A stretch of DNA of 64,000 bases from Piezodorus guildinii (lineage: Eukaryota; Arthropoda; Insecta; Hemiptera; Pentatomidae). The translations under genes and the position numbers were made by a program. The stretch is taken from assembly GCA_023052935.1 (NCBI GenBank), contig CM041297.1, positions 102,783,563-102,847,562 of the forward strand. Reading direction: 5' to 3'. The notes under the pieces are model-generated. The model worked only from the letters and a program-made list of their open reading frames with translations. It searched no databases and was not told the origin of the DNA. Shown here in pieces: positions 13,771-25,400 of the stretch. The stretch's first letter is position 1. The number at the start of each line of letters is the position of its first letter.

Positions 13771-14868
13771 ATGGATATTATCATGACAATACATGTATAA
13801 TAAGGGAAGTGAGTGAAGAACTCTTTGAACAATGTACTGTTATAAAAGATAATTCCTGCAAAACTCATACACTCGTAACTCTGATGATGGTAACATTTAT
13901 TGTTTTTAAGATATCACAGTACTTTGGAGTTCATAAAAACTTTACATATAACTTGGCTCTTAAGAATGATGAAGTCCCAAATTGAAGTTGGAGGTTCAAT
14001 CTTCAAAACGACTCAACTTTGTAGTGATATTTTAAATTCGGATGGTCATTGAATCCACGAAAGATGAAGACTGCTAAAATAATGAGATTATTTTTAATCG
14101 GATTAAAATGAAGTATGTGAATGCAGCTTGTTATGTAGGGAAAATCCTACTTATATATTTGACAACCTGCCTTTGAGCTAGCAGAGGAATTTCCCTAAAG
14201 GAGAACAATACAAATTGACAACAAAGGAAATTCAGCTCAGAACTGTCATAGCTAAAAATAATTCCTCAGGGCTAATTGTGAATTGCAAGAGTAAAATTAT
14301 ATGCCAAGGTACCAAGATCCATTTTAATATGATACTCATGAAACCCGAATTAAGTTTGATAAGAACAGAAAGATTTCCTGAGGAGAATTTCCGGATGATA
14401 TCAGAAAATTTAGAATGCATTAAATTTTATATTATAAATTTTCTGATTTTAATATAATGCAAAAGGCATTAAATTACACTACTTGTTAAAAAACATTTCC
14501 TTACACTCAGAGTTAAATTACATAAAAAACTAGAACCAAATACAATTAAATTAAAATAAATATGAAACATTCATGTCTTGAAAAAAAAAAAATGAACATA
14601 AATTAAAAACATCAATTGATTTGTTTAAGCAGACATAAAATTGTTACAGCATTATTCAAAATTGGATGTTCTCGATATAGGTTAAGGATTTTTGTATTTA
14701 TTAAAAAAAAGAAAACCTAAATTTAGATTCCTATAAAACCAAGGCCACCCCTCACTAGAAGATATCAGTAAAAAAAAAAAATGTAACTAAAATAATAAGA
14801 CATATGAAAATAAATGGAATAAAACATTTAATTTTATAAACGATTAAGGATCACATCTTAATGAATGA

Positions 14869-14872
<4 letters not shown>

Positions 14873-14931
<59 letters not shown>
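14873..14931. repeat. (TA)n microsatellite
   Basis: About 29 uninterrupted AT dinucleotides. Its length is likely polymorphic and hard to assemble. Confidence 0.95.
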
Positions 14932-14934
<3 letters not shown>

Positions 14935-15216
14935 ATTAAAGAATATAATACATTCATTCAAGAATGGGAGTTAAATAATATTACAAAATTTATTTTTATT
15001 ATAGAAACCAATAATTTTTTTTTTATCTGTAAAATAAAGGAATAAATGTACATCAGATTCTCAATACATTAATTTATATAATGAGAACAATTATAGTTTC
15101 AGCATACTTTTGATAAATGTTTTTTTATTTTGACAGTTTTCATATCGCACATCCATTACAATTATAAAATAATATACATTGAGTTGTAATTTACGATTAT
15201 CAATAAACAAAAAATG

Positions 15217-15244
<28 letters not shown>

Positions 15245-15247
<3 letters not shown>

Positions 15248-15283
15248 CTAACTAATCAGTTCTCACAACTGATTAGTTAGTAA
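15245..15283. repeat. Perfect 17-bp hairpin with 5-nt loop
   Basis: TTACTAACTAATCAGTT, loop CTCAC, then its exact reverse complement. It directly follows an A tract of about 24 bases. No flanking gene or run of T suggests a terminator role; this is possibly the end of a small mobile element. Confidence 0.8.
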
Positions 15284-16649
15284 CAATTCTAACAATACTC
15301 AAAAATGTCATTAGCAGGACTATGATGCTTAAATTAAATTATAACCAATAATTTACTTTTAAGGTTTAAAAGAGTCCCAATTTAGAGCTGGTTTATTTTT
15401 ATCTTAATCAGGAGATATTAAAATATTAACAAAGGAACATCTAATTTTCTATATAAATAAATATATATTTTTAATATTTAATTTAAATCTATATTTTCTG
15501 CCACTAGAAAATCCACTTTTTCCTTTCATGGATCCAAGCACCTGTATCATGAGGGTATATCCTGCCTTAAAGCAAGGGTCCACTGTTTATTCAAGAATGA
15601 GCTGTTCAAATATAAACTGTTAACCATTCTGATCATCTATCTAATTCAGGTAATATCATTATTAGTTGGGAACAACACAAAGTATGAAAAAAAAAGAAAA
15701 AAGCCAATATCCAATCCAACAACACTAAACGATACAGAGGGCCAGAGTTTTATTAAATGAATATGGACACAAAAAAAAAAGAATCATACATTCACAAATG
15801 GCCAACATGATATCCAGATTCTCTGAGTGATAAACACAAGGCAAAATATATTAGTGGAATAATAACAATAATAAAAATCTTTCTTTACAGAAGTATTAAA
15901 AAAAATTGAAATCATTAGCACTTAGACCCAATTGAACCTCGCATAGTTCAGATGTCACCCTGATTTGCTCCTCGGAGTGTCAATTTCTAGATTTGTAGGT
16001 AGACAAAGTAGATCTCTGATTTTTAATAATGGCTTGCAAATGTAAGTGTTAAACAACGCCCATTGTCCCAAACAGACGCTCGTTGATAGTAAGAATTTTG
16101 ATTAGATGTACTCAATCATTGACTGAATCTCTTCCCTTTTTAGTTCGATAAAAGTAATTTTTCAACTTCTCATGCTATTATTGTATATATCTTATTTTAT
16201 AACTTTTTTTTTCTTTTTTTTAATCTTTTTCTCTCTCTCTTTTATCTTTGTAAATAATAAAGCATGTAAACCATTAAGTCTATATAATCCTTTTTGGCCA
16301 GAAATATTATCTTTATTTGTTATATTTATGCCATTCTTAAGGTACTAAGCCCCAGAATAAAATAATTTTCTTTTTATATACAACTAAATCAAAATAATAT
16401 ATAATCATAATATTCTATGAGTCAAGGATATACCTCATTACTATCACATTAAATTCTTGACAGCAATTGGACAGGTTTTAAACCTTCAGTACGTAGTAAC
16501 AATTGATAATGTTTCTAGGATAATGACTGTTCAAAGACGGTGGTCAAGACCAACAACCAGGTTTTTCCTCCTCACTCACTTTATAGAGAATGGGTAAGCT
16601 CTAAGAGTATCCCCTGACACCAAGATTGATTTACAGCTGATATAAAGGA

Positions 16650-16797
16650 GTGAATAATAATAATGCCACACCCGGACATGAACTCGGAACCTGAAGATAA
16701 TCAAATAATGCCCTGCACACTTTTTTTGTTTCCCTTTCCTAGCCATTTCTGGCATATGGGGTCAGTGCTCTGTACACTGAGCTACCCGGTTCTCCTA
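16650..16797 (-). mobile_element. tRNA-derived SINE fragment, third type
   Basis: On the minus strand, CCGGGTAGCTCAGTGTACAG (plus 16,771-16,790) looks like a tRNA 5' half with an A box. About 90 nt further, GAGTTCATGTCCGGG (plus about 16,672-16,686) resembles a B box. The wide A-B spacing and lost acceptor pairing mean it is not a working tRNA gene. Its body does not match SINE families 1 or 2 of this window. Confidence 0.5.
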
Positions 16798-17051
16798 AGA
16801 AGGTGACATATCATCATGCCTCACCTATTCAATAAGATCCTGGCTGTACAATGATATCCACACACCCCTAGCGCTTATTTTGGATGCTCTTCTGATAAAT
16901 TGTCTTTATGTCATTTATATGGGGCCCTGAATGAGTAATTGCTGCTTCAAATCCCTCCGTTAGCAGAGCAATTGCAGTGATCTGTACATAGACCGGTTGT
17001 TTGTTACAGAGGTTATACATTTTTCCATCTGGATTTTTTAATGAAATTAGT

Positions 17052-19072
17052 TCAAATAAATTTTGGCTTAGTTATATCTTCATCTTTGAGTACATACGAG
17101 TATGCCATAGAAAGTTTTTTATCTAATGGATTACAAATTATATAAACTTTTCCCCTTAACTTTTTATGTATTTTCTTTTCTATTTTTTCAAAATAATTAG
17201 TTTGAATAAGTAGATTATGAATATTTGTAACTTTCTCTACCACGAGAGTTTCCAGTTCTTCCAACACAGATCCAATTATTAAAGCTATGTCATGATCATT
17301 AACAGTGATAAAATATTGATCACCGATTGCAGAGGATATTAATCCTTTAGAATTGATAAAACTAAACTTACATGCCAAAAATGTAAACAAAATATTTATT
17401 AAATCACTTTTTTTAAGTGACTGATAGACTGATTTAGAAAATAAGGCATCAAGAGATTTATACAGTTTTAAGAATTTCTCATCATTCATGGCAGTTTTAC
17501 TAAATGAATTTGTTACAGATTGAAAATCTTTAATATGGTTGGAATCAAATTGATATTTACTTTCATAAGATTCCTTATAAAGTCTCGCAAACTGAAAGAA
17601 AATTTCCTGATTGGGAATTTTCATAGAAGCTAAATGTTCATGCTTCATATCGACTATTGATAAATAACCCAAATGATACAAAATACTAAATAACAGATCT
17701 GAAGTATCTAATTTTTGTTCTTTCAATTTAAATAGACAACATAAATCTTGTATGTTGCTTCTAGTAAATTGCTTGGAAATATCTACATCAATAAACGTGC
17801 CAAAAAGCAAATGTAAACATTTTTCAGAAACCTTTTCATCTCTGAAAATTTGCTTAACCCTAAAAAAAGATTCATCTCTAATACTACTGCTTCGAATTTT
17901 TTTGTTGTTATCAAAAAACTTTAGTACTGACCAAATACTATAAATTTTAACTTTACCAATATGATATCCATTAAAATATTTATCAATAGTTTGTTTATAT
18001 TTATTTTTTGCCTCATCATCTTTCACAAATCGATTTAATAAGATATCACACTCCTTTGATGTCAATCCATAGAACAAATTGAATGGGTGCTTATGTAAAA
18101 ATTTGTAATGAATAATACCATTTAGACATTGCGAAAATGTCAAGGCAAGCCCTTCACTTGAAAACCGGAAAATACCAGTTAATAGGGCATGATCAATATG
18201 ATTACTGGATTTCAATAAATCAGCAGTAGTGGACTGGATGAAATTTATTATACGACTGTAATCTGTATTATCCTTAAAGATAAAACTTTCAAAGTAAGCA
18301 TCATATTCATCAATCAAAAGAAATACCGGTTTTCCAAAATATTTGTGTAATACTTCAGCTAAAAAATTAAAACCTATTTTTATATCATAAATACTTAACT
18401 TCATAATCTTATCAGGTTCAATATAACTTTTAAATTTCTCTAATTTAAGATTTCCAGACCATAAATTATTAACATCTAAAAGGTAGTGATGATGTTCAAA
18501 TGTTTTCCTCATTATACCTTTGAATTCTAATAACATGTTCTCAAAATCAACTGCTGCTGCAAGTGCTTTGTAATCTATAAACATCACAGGGTGCCTACCA
18601 AGATGTACCTTACAAAATTGATCATGCTCAAAGATTTTTAATTTATTTTCCGAAAACAGTTTGTAGTTATTTGATAGGGACATCTCAACAGGTTTACCAT
18701 AACTATCCACCTCAATTTCTAAAAATCTTTTGACCATATCTAAATTTGTCGATTTGCCAAAACGTCTGGGAGCAGTAATTAGCACCTTACAAGTACATTC
18801 AAACAAGGCTTTAATAAGCAACGTCTTGTCCACAAAACCACTGGTAGCAACAATCTTTGCAAAGTCACATGATTCTAATTCTAATGATGGATGTAAAGAA
18901 GCCTGTAAATGTAAACTGACCGTTATTATAAAAAGCATATTAGATAAAAAAAATGTATACAATTAAAATAAAATGTAACCTTTCCAGAAGTATTACTAAA
19001 ACAGTGTCTGGGTGTTTCAGCTCTGCTAGACTTGGGATCAATTTTAATTTTTTTCTTTGGAGGTGTTTCCAT
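17052..19072 (-). CDS. AAA-ATPase-like protein (PF09820 type), 2 exons, NLS-like N terminus
   Basis: Exon 1 is 19072-18980 (31 codons, good ATG context GTCATGG) and exon 2 is 18902-17052; a 77-nt GT-AG phase-0 intron separates them. Product: 647 aa. The long ORF starting at 18962 seems to give a signal peptide, but those 20 residues are intron. Exon 1 instead encodes METPPKKKIKID, a basic NLS-like run. Family marks of bacterial-type 'AAA-ATPase-like' proteins are clear: FVDKT, a P-loop variant PRRFGKS at about 76-82, Walker B LLIDEYD at about 226-232, TGIFRFSSEGL (matching the family's TGxxR/S region) and FNGYHIG...YSIWSVL. Bacterial relatives usually end in a PD-(D/E)XK nuclease-like domain; here I see no clear E-x-K signature in the last 150 residues, so it may be degenerate. 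Molecular function is unknown. The frame is fully open, which suggests selection. Gene origin (old lateral transfer or domesticated mobile gene) is inference. Confidence 0.85.
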
Positions 19073-19744
19073 GACTGTTTCATTTAAAATTATAATTTAA
19101 ACTACAAACTTGAGAAAATTTTCAATAGTCATTAGCATAAAATAAATTCTTGTACACAATAATGTAAATGAAAATTAATCATCATAGCCTCTTACGAATC
19201 AGAACATGGGTACATATTTCAACCAAGAGCTTTAAGGAAAAACTAACATACAAAATGGAATAAAACAATTGATTTGCAGAAATAGTATTGTTAAATTTTA
19301 GCGGTAAGACAACTAAACAATAATGACAAAGAGATTCGGCATTTATCACAACTGAGGTTCTTGGTGATTCCCACAGAACATAAAATATACTTTCTATTCT
19401 AAGATTTGTGGTAGTTCCCAAACAATTTGAATAAAACCGATTTGTCTTGTCTTTGTTTACAACGGTTGTAAATATTTCGTAGATACCATTTTTAACATCA
19501 TAAAAATCGGTTCACAGGAGCTCTTGAACAATTATTATGCAATCAAATTAGATTGTATTAGTATGAAAATTTGTTTTGTATGGAATTTTTGTTTGATATA
19601 TGTTCCCTCATCACTATTTTTTTTTTCAAAGGTAATATGATAAAGATAAATCCACTTCAAATCGCCATAAAATTGGGATACGGAGGTGTTACCTATACTA
19701 AGGATCCCGAAGATGAATCTAATAAAGCGTTTTATTTTTATTTC
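19073..19744. other. 5' flank of the AAA-ATPase-like gene
   Basis: AT-rich and non-coding. The minus-strand promoter of the AAA-ATPase-like gene should lie here, but I see no convincing core promoter motif. The 79-aa minus ORF at 19182-19421 resembles nothing. Confidence 0.55.
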
Positions 19745-20120
19745 GAGATCCCCAGATACACCACCGTATACCGCACAGCAATAGTCGAAGTGAGGAAATA
19801 TTAAAGAGGTAACTAGGAGTTTTCGGGTTTCATGCGAGAATAGGTGACGGAGGGAATTCAGTCGCTATAAGGTTGAAAAGATACGATGTGATATTTCGGT
19901 AATATGATTTTTGAAGGACAGTGTTTGATCAAAAGTTACTCTTAGCTTTCTGGCGGTCGGGTAGAACTTACTATTTCTATTTAAGAACAGGGTCGGAATA
20001 TGTGGAACAGTTTTCAGGAGGTGATGGGATCCTATTACAATCGATTTGTTTTTTCAGCATTTAGTTTTAACTTATTGACTATAGTCCAGTTATTTATAAG
20101 ATTTAAGTCCTCTTGTAGCT
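19745..20120 (-). mobile_element. Jockey/CR1-like LINE fragment (C-terminal reverse transcriptase)
   Basis: The minus-strand translation, with stops, shows the usual post-palm order of non-LTR reverse transcriptases: NxxKTxxIVIGS-like sequence, RKLRVTFDQTLSFKNHITEI, a LxRLNSLRHLFSHETRKLL stretch and LIFPHFDYCCAVYGG. It is broken by several stop codons and truncated at both ends, so it is a dead copy. A 77-aa ORF on the plus strand here is a shadow. Confidence 0.75.
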
Positions 20121-20469
20121 GATGCTAAAACCCTATACATGTTTTTCTCTATCTTCAAAAATAACTGAGTTATGGGCGTATTTATGGATAAAATTTCAAT
20201 TTTTTCTTTTCTTTCTTCTCTTTTTATAATTATTTCAGGTTTTTTGGCTAACAAACACTAGAAAATGTTTTATGTATTTACTTTTTCTCCGGGGTTCTGC
20301 AATGATTAACATCCCGGTCCTCAGTACTCCGTCTCTCTAACCATCTCGATCATTCCAGTCATCCTCAGTCAGACCTCTATATCCTCAGAGGGCTGCTATA
20401 TCCTCCATTACACCTTCTATCCATCTTTTCCGAGGTCTTCCCCGTTTTCTCTTCTTGCGTGGGCAGTAT

Positions 20470-20996
20470 TGTTATGATTATTTTGATTATACTCTAAAGC
20501 GACACATAGATCAATTGCGCCTGGTATACATATCAGAACTGCCAGGAGTACACCCTTCTAAAGAGAGAGCACCAAGTATGAAAAACGGTAATAACGTTAC
20601 TTTCTGGGACAAACAACTCCGGCAACCATCTAACAGTGCCACTGTACCAGCAGAAGGGACTTCAACAATTGAGCCTGAACCTGAACCTGTAGCTGCCGGC
20701 CCTGCAACTGCAGCTGATGTAGACGGTCAACAAGAAAACCCGCCTCTTCGCAGATCACAAAGACATCATAGGAGACCATCACACTTCTCCGATTATGTTT
20801 TATATTAAGTCGCGGAGAGTTGTTATGTTTATTTTGATTATTAATAATAATTAAATATAGAAGAAAACATATGTTAAGTTACAAGTTGGAATTAGAGTGT
20901 TACGTTTGTTGTGAATTATTTTATGTTCAAATATAAGTGTATTTTCTTTCTTTTCAATTAATTCAATACATTAATTTACACTTTTTCAACATAGCA
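20470..20996 (+). mobile_element. Internally deleted LTR retrotransposon, 527 bp
   Basis: It begins TGTTATGATTATTTTGATTA (20470) and ends TAGCA (20996), flanked by the exact 5-bp duplication AGTAT (20465-20469 and 20997-21001). A second TGTTATGTTTATTTTGATTA at 20821 marks the start of a 176-bp 3' LTR, just after the purine-rich CGCGGAGAG. Only about 20 bp of the 5' LTR remain, followed directly by the end of pol, so the 5' LTR, gag and most of pol are missing. The TG...CA ends and 5-bp duplication fit Gypsy, Copia or BEL; the polyprotein tail favours Gypsy. Confidence 0.85.
20491..20808 (+). pseudogene. C-terminal remnant of LTR-retrotransposon polyprotein
   Basis: An open frame of about 105 codons ending 13 nt before the 3' LTR. 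It ends in a basic run LRRSQRHHRRPSHFSDYV, the kind of tail seen at the end of Gypsy-type integrases, after an EPEPEP acidic stretch. It has no start of its own; the upstream ATG-like start lies in target DNA. It is a leftover of the deletion, not a host gene. Confidence 0.7.
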
Positions 20997-21335
20997 AGTA
21001 TTCAACCAATCGTAGAGGCCAACGTGCTTCGTCCATTCTCATAACGTGTCCATACCACATCAGCCTTCTTCTACCAATTTCTTCGAGAATGGTGAGCTCG
21101 GCCCACACTCTTTCCCATATTTCATTATTGGGGATTTTTTCTAACCGAGACACGTGTGTGGTGAATTTAAAAAAAAATGGTCCAGTAGTTCCGGTAGCTG
21201 AAATTGGTCAGGGGACGAAAGGATTTGTTTATACATTATTCGGGTTCTACGTATCTTAAAACTTAAGCCCACATATTTTGAGGAAGGAAGGATTAAAAAA
21301 GTTCATTATTGAAAATAATAAACAAAAAATAATTT

Positions 21336-22411
21336 TACACGAGGAAGAAAAGTTTGAATTAAACCGTTAGAATTTTCAAATTCTTTATTAGGAATCTACC
21401 CCCCTTCAGCTGATTTTAGGTTATCCTTTTCAATACTAGCGCTACCTATTGAGAGTAGATGGAGCTATAGATCAAACGCTATCTGTTCCTGGTTTATAGA
21501 ACTAATTGCAAAAGCTGAACCAAGTTTTTATACTGAAATTTCACACGGGTGCTAGTTATATACTCTGTGGTCCTGATTGGATTGGAGAGTTGTCCTAATG
21601 GGTTAATTTCTGTTTATTTCATTAAATATTGATAGTTCTAAGTATTTAATTTAACCCCTTTTATATTTTAAAATAAATTAGCTATTTTACGTTTAGTTCT
21701 TTTATGTTTTCCTAAATTTGTTTAGTGAATAATTTATGATGATAGGTAAACATTGAATTACGTCAAAATCGAGAAATAAGTGCAAAACATAATTGTAATT
21801 TTGTTTTTCTTTATAATTATTAAGTTTGCCAAGTTAAAATGATTTTTTTTTTCATTTTGTTTAGATGGAAAGTGAAGGTAGTAATATGTAGGGTTAAGTG
21901 AGTGAGAGTTAAAAAATGAATTACATCCTATTATTAAACAAGAAAAATCAAGTAAGTTACTATTATTTTTTTTTCTTACTATTATGTATTATATTACTTA
22001 ATCACTGCAATACTACAAATAAAAATCACTTTAATTTATTCAAAAGTTATAATCAAAATTTTAGTGATATTTACTTTCTCAGTGTCAGTTTTAATGCTTA
22101 TTTGCTCACTAGAAAACAGTTTAGAAAAAAAATATATAAAACTTATGAGAATTAATATTTTTAACTTAAAATGGTTTTCATACTTGGTTGACTGTTATGC
22201 TCCAGTTGGGCTCCATATTATTCATGCTAGATAGTGAATTATTGCAACTAGCTAATGTAAGGGAAAGCTGTTCTTACATAAATTTATTGTGCTTTGTAAG
22301 CTTATTATCCTCTTTAAATAAATAGTTGAATGAGTTGGTAATTTTTGGGTGTCATCTTTGTAGGAAGACATAATGTTATGACAGAGGGAATATAGATCAT
22401 CTTCATTCCAA
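21336..22411. other. Region upstream of Dlg5
   Basis: AT-rich with no convincing exon. It should include the Dlg5 promoter and 5' UTR. An in-frame TGA at 22379-22381 lies upstream of the chosen ATG, so the coding sequence does not extend further on this exon. Confidence 0.5.
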
Positions 22412-25400
22412 ATGTCTTCAACTAATTCTTCCATTGATGGTGTCACCACCTCAGGTAAAATATTTATTCATTTGAGGTTATTAACAAATAAAGTTGTATC
22501 CTTTTTTTTTATATAAATGGACCATAATTTGTTTCAGATTCTCTAACTCGGAGCTACTCAGTATCCACTGCTGATAGAGTCCGGGATAACATTCCAACAA
22601 GAGATTATGATGGTCTTAAAACCCAGTGTGACAAGGCCATGCACGAGTTGCAAGTGTTGAGAAGGTATTATATTTGTATATTTCATATCTAGTTTTAGAA
22701 GTGGTAAAAAAAGATTGTAATAACTGATGAATTAACTTGTTTACTATTAGGCAACACAGTGAGACTGTCCGAAGATGTGAACATACAATGAAGGAGCTTG
22801 AGTACTATAGGGGCCAACATCACGCTGCAATGGCCCAACTTGAATCCGCTGCACAAGAGTCATCATCACTTCGCACTAAATATGGAGAATTAGTTTCAGA
22901 TTTAAGATCTAGTCAACAGGTAAGTCAACTATATAATTTAATAATAAATGAGATAAGTCTAAGTTTAAGTTTCTTACTAATTATATTATTTAGTCCATAT
23001 AATAAAACCCTCTTAACTTTCTACTTAATTTTTGTAGATAAACACTTCATGAATACATTTTAGGATAAAGACTTATTTAGTATACTTTACTTAATGAAGT
23101 GTTTAATCGCATATGCTATCATTATTTAAAATGAAATTTTCCAGTTTTTGTTTTTGTATTTTGTCTTATCCTTTTTATATTTATTTTTTAATATTTTATT
23201 TTCTTATTATTGACTAAGTACTTGTTCTGTTTTGAAGATTATGTCATTTTAAACTACTAACCTCATGTCAAGTGGTATGACCTCTGTGAAAATCAATAGT
23301 ACTTTGACATTACATATAACTGGTTTAATTGCATTGATACATCAACTGTTTGTGTTTTGATTCATTATTGAAAATGCATTTGATCTCATCTTAGATTAAT
23401 TAGCTGCTAATGAGATTGATCTGTTTTGATTCTTTGGCTGTTATTCCATTGTGATATGATTGTTTGTAAATTTCATAGATACAATTAACATAAATTTTAA
23501 AGTTAAATATTTTTTTGCCTGAAGAACCCAATTGTTTTTTTCTTTCTTTTTCTTAATTTTAATATTTGTAAGTAAGCTATTTGAGTTGATTATATGTTAT
23601 ATATTTTATGCTAATTTGAATTTTGGTTTGCCAAATTTTAGGAAGGTGAAAATGGAAATAGTGACGCTATGAATCAGTTATATCTCACAACACTATCAAA
23701 ATATGAAACAATAAAAGAAGAATATGAAAGTTTAAGGAAGCGTTATGATGATCTTATTGCTTCTCATTCTTCAGCTGTGGATAAATTGGAGTTGTCACAG
23801 GTATTTATCTCACTTTGTCATCAGATTCAATTATGGCATTGTTTTTTTGTTTCTGTTTTCTTTGTATAACTTCTTAGAAATGTTGAACTCCTTTAACAAT
23901 AATAAATTAGGTTTCCTTATTCAATGCTTACTCTGTTTTCCCTATCTGTTTTGTACTTCATGAACAACATTTTAATTTTAAAAAGTTTTTATTTATTGTT
24001 TTTTTAGTTTTGGGAAAAAATAAATCAGTTATCAAAGTTATCAGTTGTTTCAACACTGATTTTGATTGATATGGATAGATGTGATTTATATTTTCTATAA
24101 ACTTGAGTGCATTTATCTTCAGAAGTGTAGATTACAAAATACATCTCTAGTTCAAATTAGAAGGTTCTAAGTTTTAAGGACAGTAATAAGATAACTGTAA
24201 ACTGTGTTTATTATGTCTAATTTATTTACAGACAGTTATTTTCATTATTTCCTAATCATATTGTTATTGGCTTACTAGTTTGACCTTATTATAGTAATTC
24301 TTGGATATTTAATACACTTTCATAATTTAGAACATTTAAAAAAGCACATACTACCTTCCATTCATCATCTAATCACTTTATTTCATAAGGCTTTTAACAT
24401 TTTTTCATCCTAGTCGACGTTTCGGGGTTGTTTCCCCATTTTCAAGACTTATTCCTTGCTACAACATTTTTCATCCTTCACTACATCTTATAGCACACTT
24501 TCATAATTTAATATTGAACAGTTTTGTTTTTATGAATAATTTTTCCATTTCATTCCAAGAGTCTATCTGGTTTTTGTGTGAATTTAGTTTCTTTATCAAG
24601 ATAATTCTCTTTTTATAACTCTTGAATTCCCCATTATTTCAATAAGAATACTATGCTTTTAACTATTATATGAATAATAGTTTTTTGATGTTTATACACA
24701 TTTTAATTACATATAAGTTTCTTTATGATGTGAAGTGAAAGAAAAATTATATTTTGTTTGGTCTAATTTATTAATTCTCTTTATTTTAGTTGTAACATTA
24801 CAGACAACATTAATCAATTACAGGATTAAATGATAAGTGTTGTTTTTTCTCACCTTTTGGCGTGGAGATAATACCTTGATAACACTGATATTATAACACT
24901 TGATGCTTATTTTTACTTAACTTAGCATGTTATTCTTGTCTGATTTAGCAAATGTGAATTATATTTTACCCTTTTTAAACTTTTTATTGTCTCTTTAAAC
25001 TATGTTAAATTATAAATTTTCATTTTCAGGAGGAAGTTGCTCGTATCAAAAAACAGTGTGATGAAATGGTGACCGAAAGAAATCAGGCTATAAGAGAACG
25101 GAATGGTTTAAAACAACAGTGTACTGCTGCAATAAGACAATGGGACATAGCTCTCCGGGAACGAATGAATATCAGGAAGCTCTGGCTAAGGTATACATTA
25201 CCTTGTTTGTGTTATATCTTTCATATTATTATAATTATATTATAACCTGAGTGATAGTATTGGATTGATTTTGTACCTTTTTCAAATTGACTTAACTGTG
25301 CTTTTTTTTTTTTTTTTTTTTTTATTAAATAGGAAGTATAATGTAAAGTATAATAAAGGATTCTGAGATGTGATCTTTCTTTGAAGGGGACTGTTTCTTC

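Larger units (their letters stand above)
13771..16649. other. Intergenic DNA between the SINE-2 copy and the tRNA-like SINE
   Basis: Mostly AT-rich and non-coding. It holds a TA microsatellite (14873-14931), an A tract followed by a perfect hairpin (15245-15283) and a pyrimidine-rich stretch at about 16,200-16,250. The 62-80 aa ORFs near 14,215-14,457 overlap on both strands and look accidental. Confidence 0.6.
20276..21175 (-). mobile_element. RTE-like LINE 3' end, interrupted by an LTR element
   Basis: Minus-strand translation upstream of the interruption gives WxELTILEEIGRRRLMWYGHVMRMDEARWPLRLVEY. After it comes PRKKRKRGRPRKRW...EDI. Together they form the standard C terminus of insect endonuclease/reverse transcriptase LINEs (WxGHxxRM ... 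GRPxxRW). Removing 20470-20996 and one copy of the AGTAT duplication rejoins the frame exactly. The copy is 5'-truncated and carries stops near its end. Confidence 0.8.
20121..21335. repeat. Repeat family C, copy split by a LINE insertion
   Basis: 20121-20275 matches, in reverse, the units of 62190-62900 (CTCTATCTTCAAAAATAACT, GTTATGGGCGTATTTATGGATAAAATT). 21165-21335 matches, in reverse, 61960-62190 (CAGTAGTTCCGG, ATTATTCGGGTTCTACG, TTGAAAATAATAAAC). In the 62-kb copy these two parts are adjacent; here they are separated by about 0.9 kb of LINE sequence. This shows the LINE landed inside an older family C element. Confidence 0.65.

Noticed and set aside
18903..18962. Signal peptide at the start of the AAA-ATPase-like ORF
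   Set aside because: The hydrophobic 20 residues are encoded by a 77-nt intron with GT (18,978-18,979, minus strand) and AG ends; the upstream exon is in phase and has a better start.
19571..19804. 77-aa plus-strand ORF (IKINPLQIAIKLGYGG...)
   Set aside because: It is the antisense shadow of a minus-strand LINE reverse transcriptase fragment.
20455..20808. 117-aa host gene with EPEPEP and RRSQR motifs
   Set aside because: It starts in LINE target DNA and ends next to an LTR; it is the tail of a retroelement polyprotein.
24400..24475. Confident hammerhead ribozyme
   Set aside because: The CUGAUGA half of the core is replaced by CUUGAAAAU; reported only as a related repeat.
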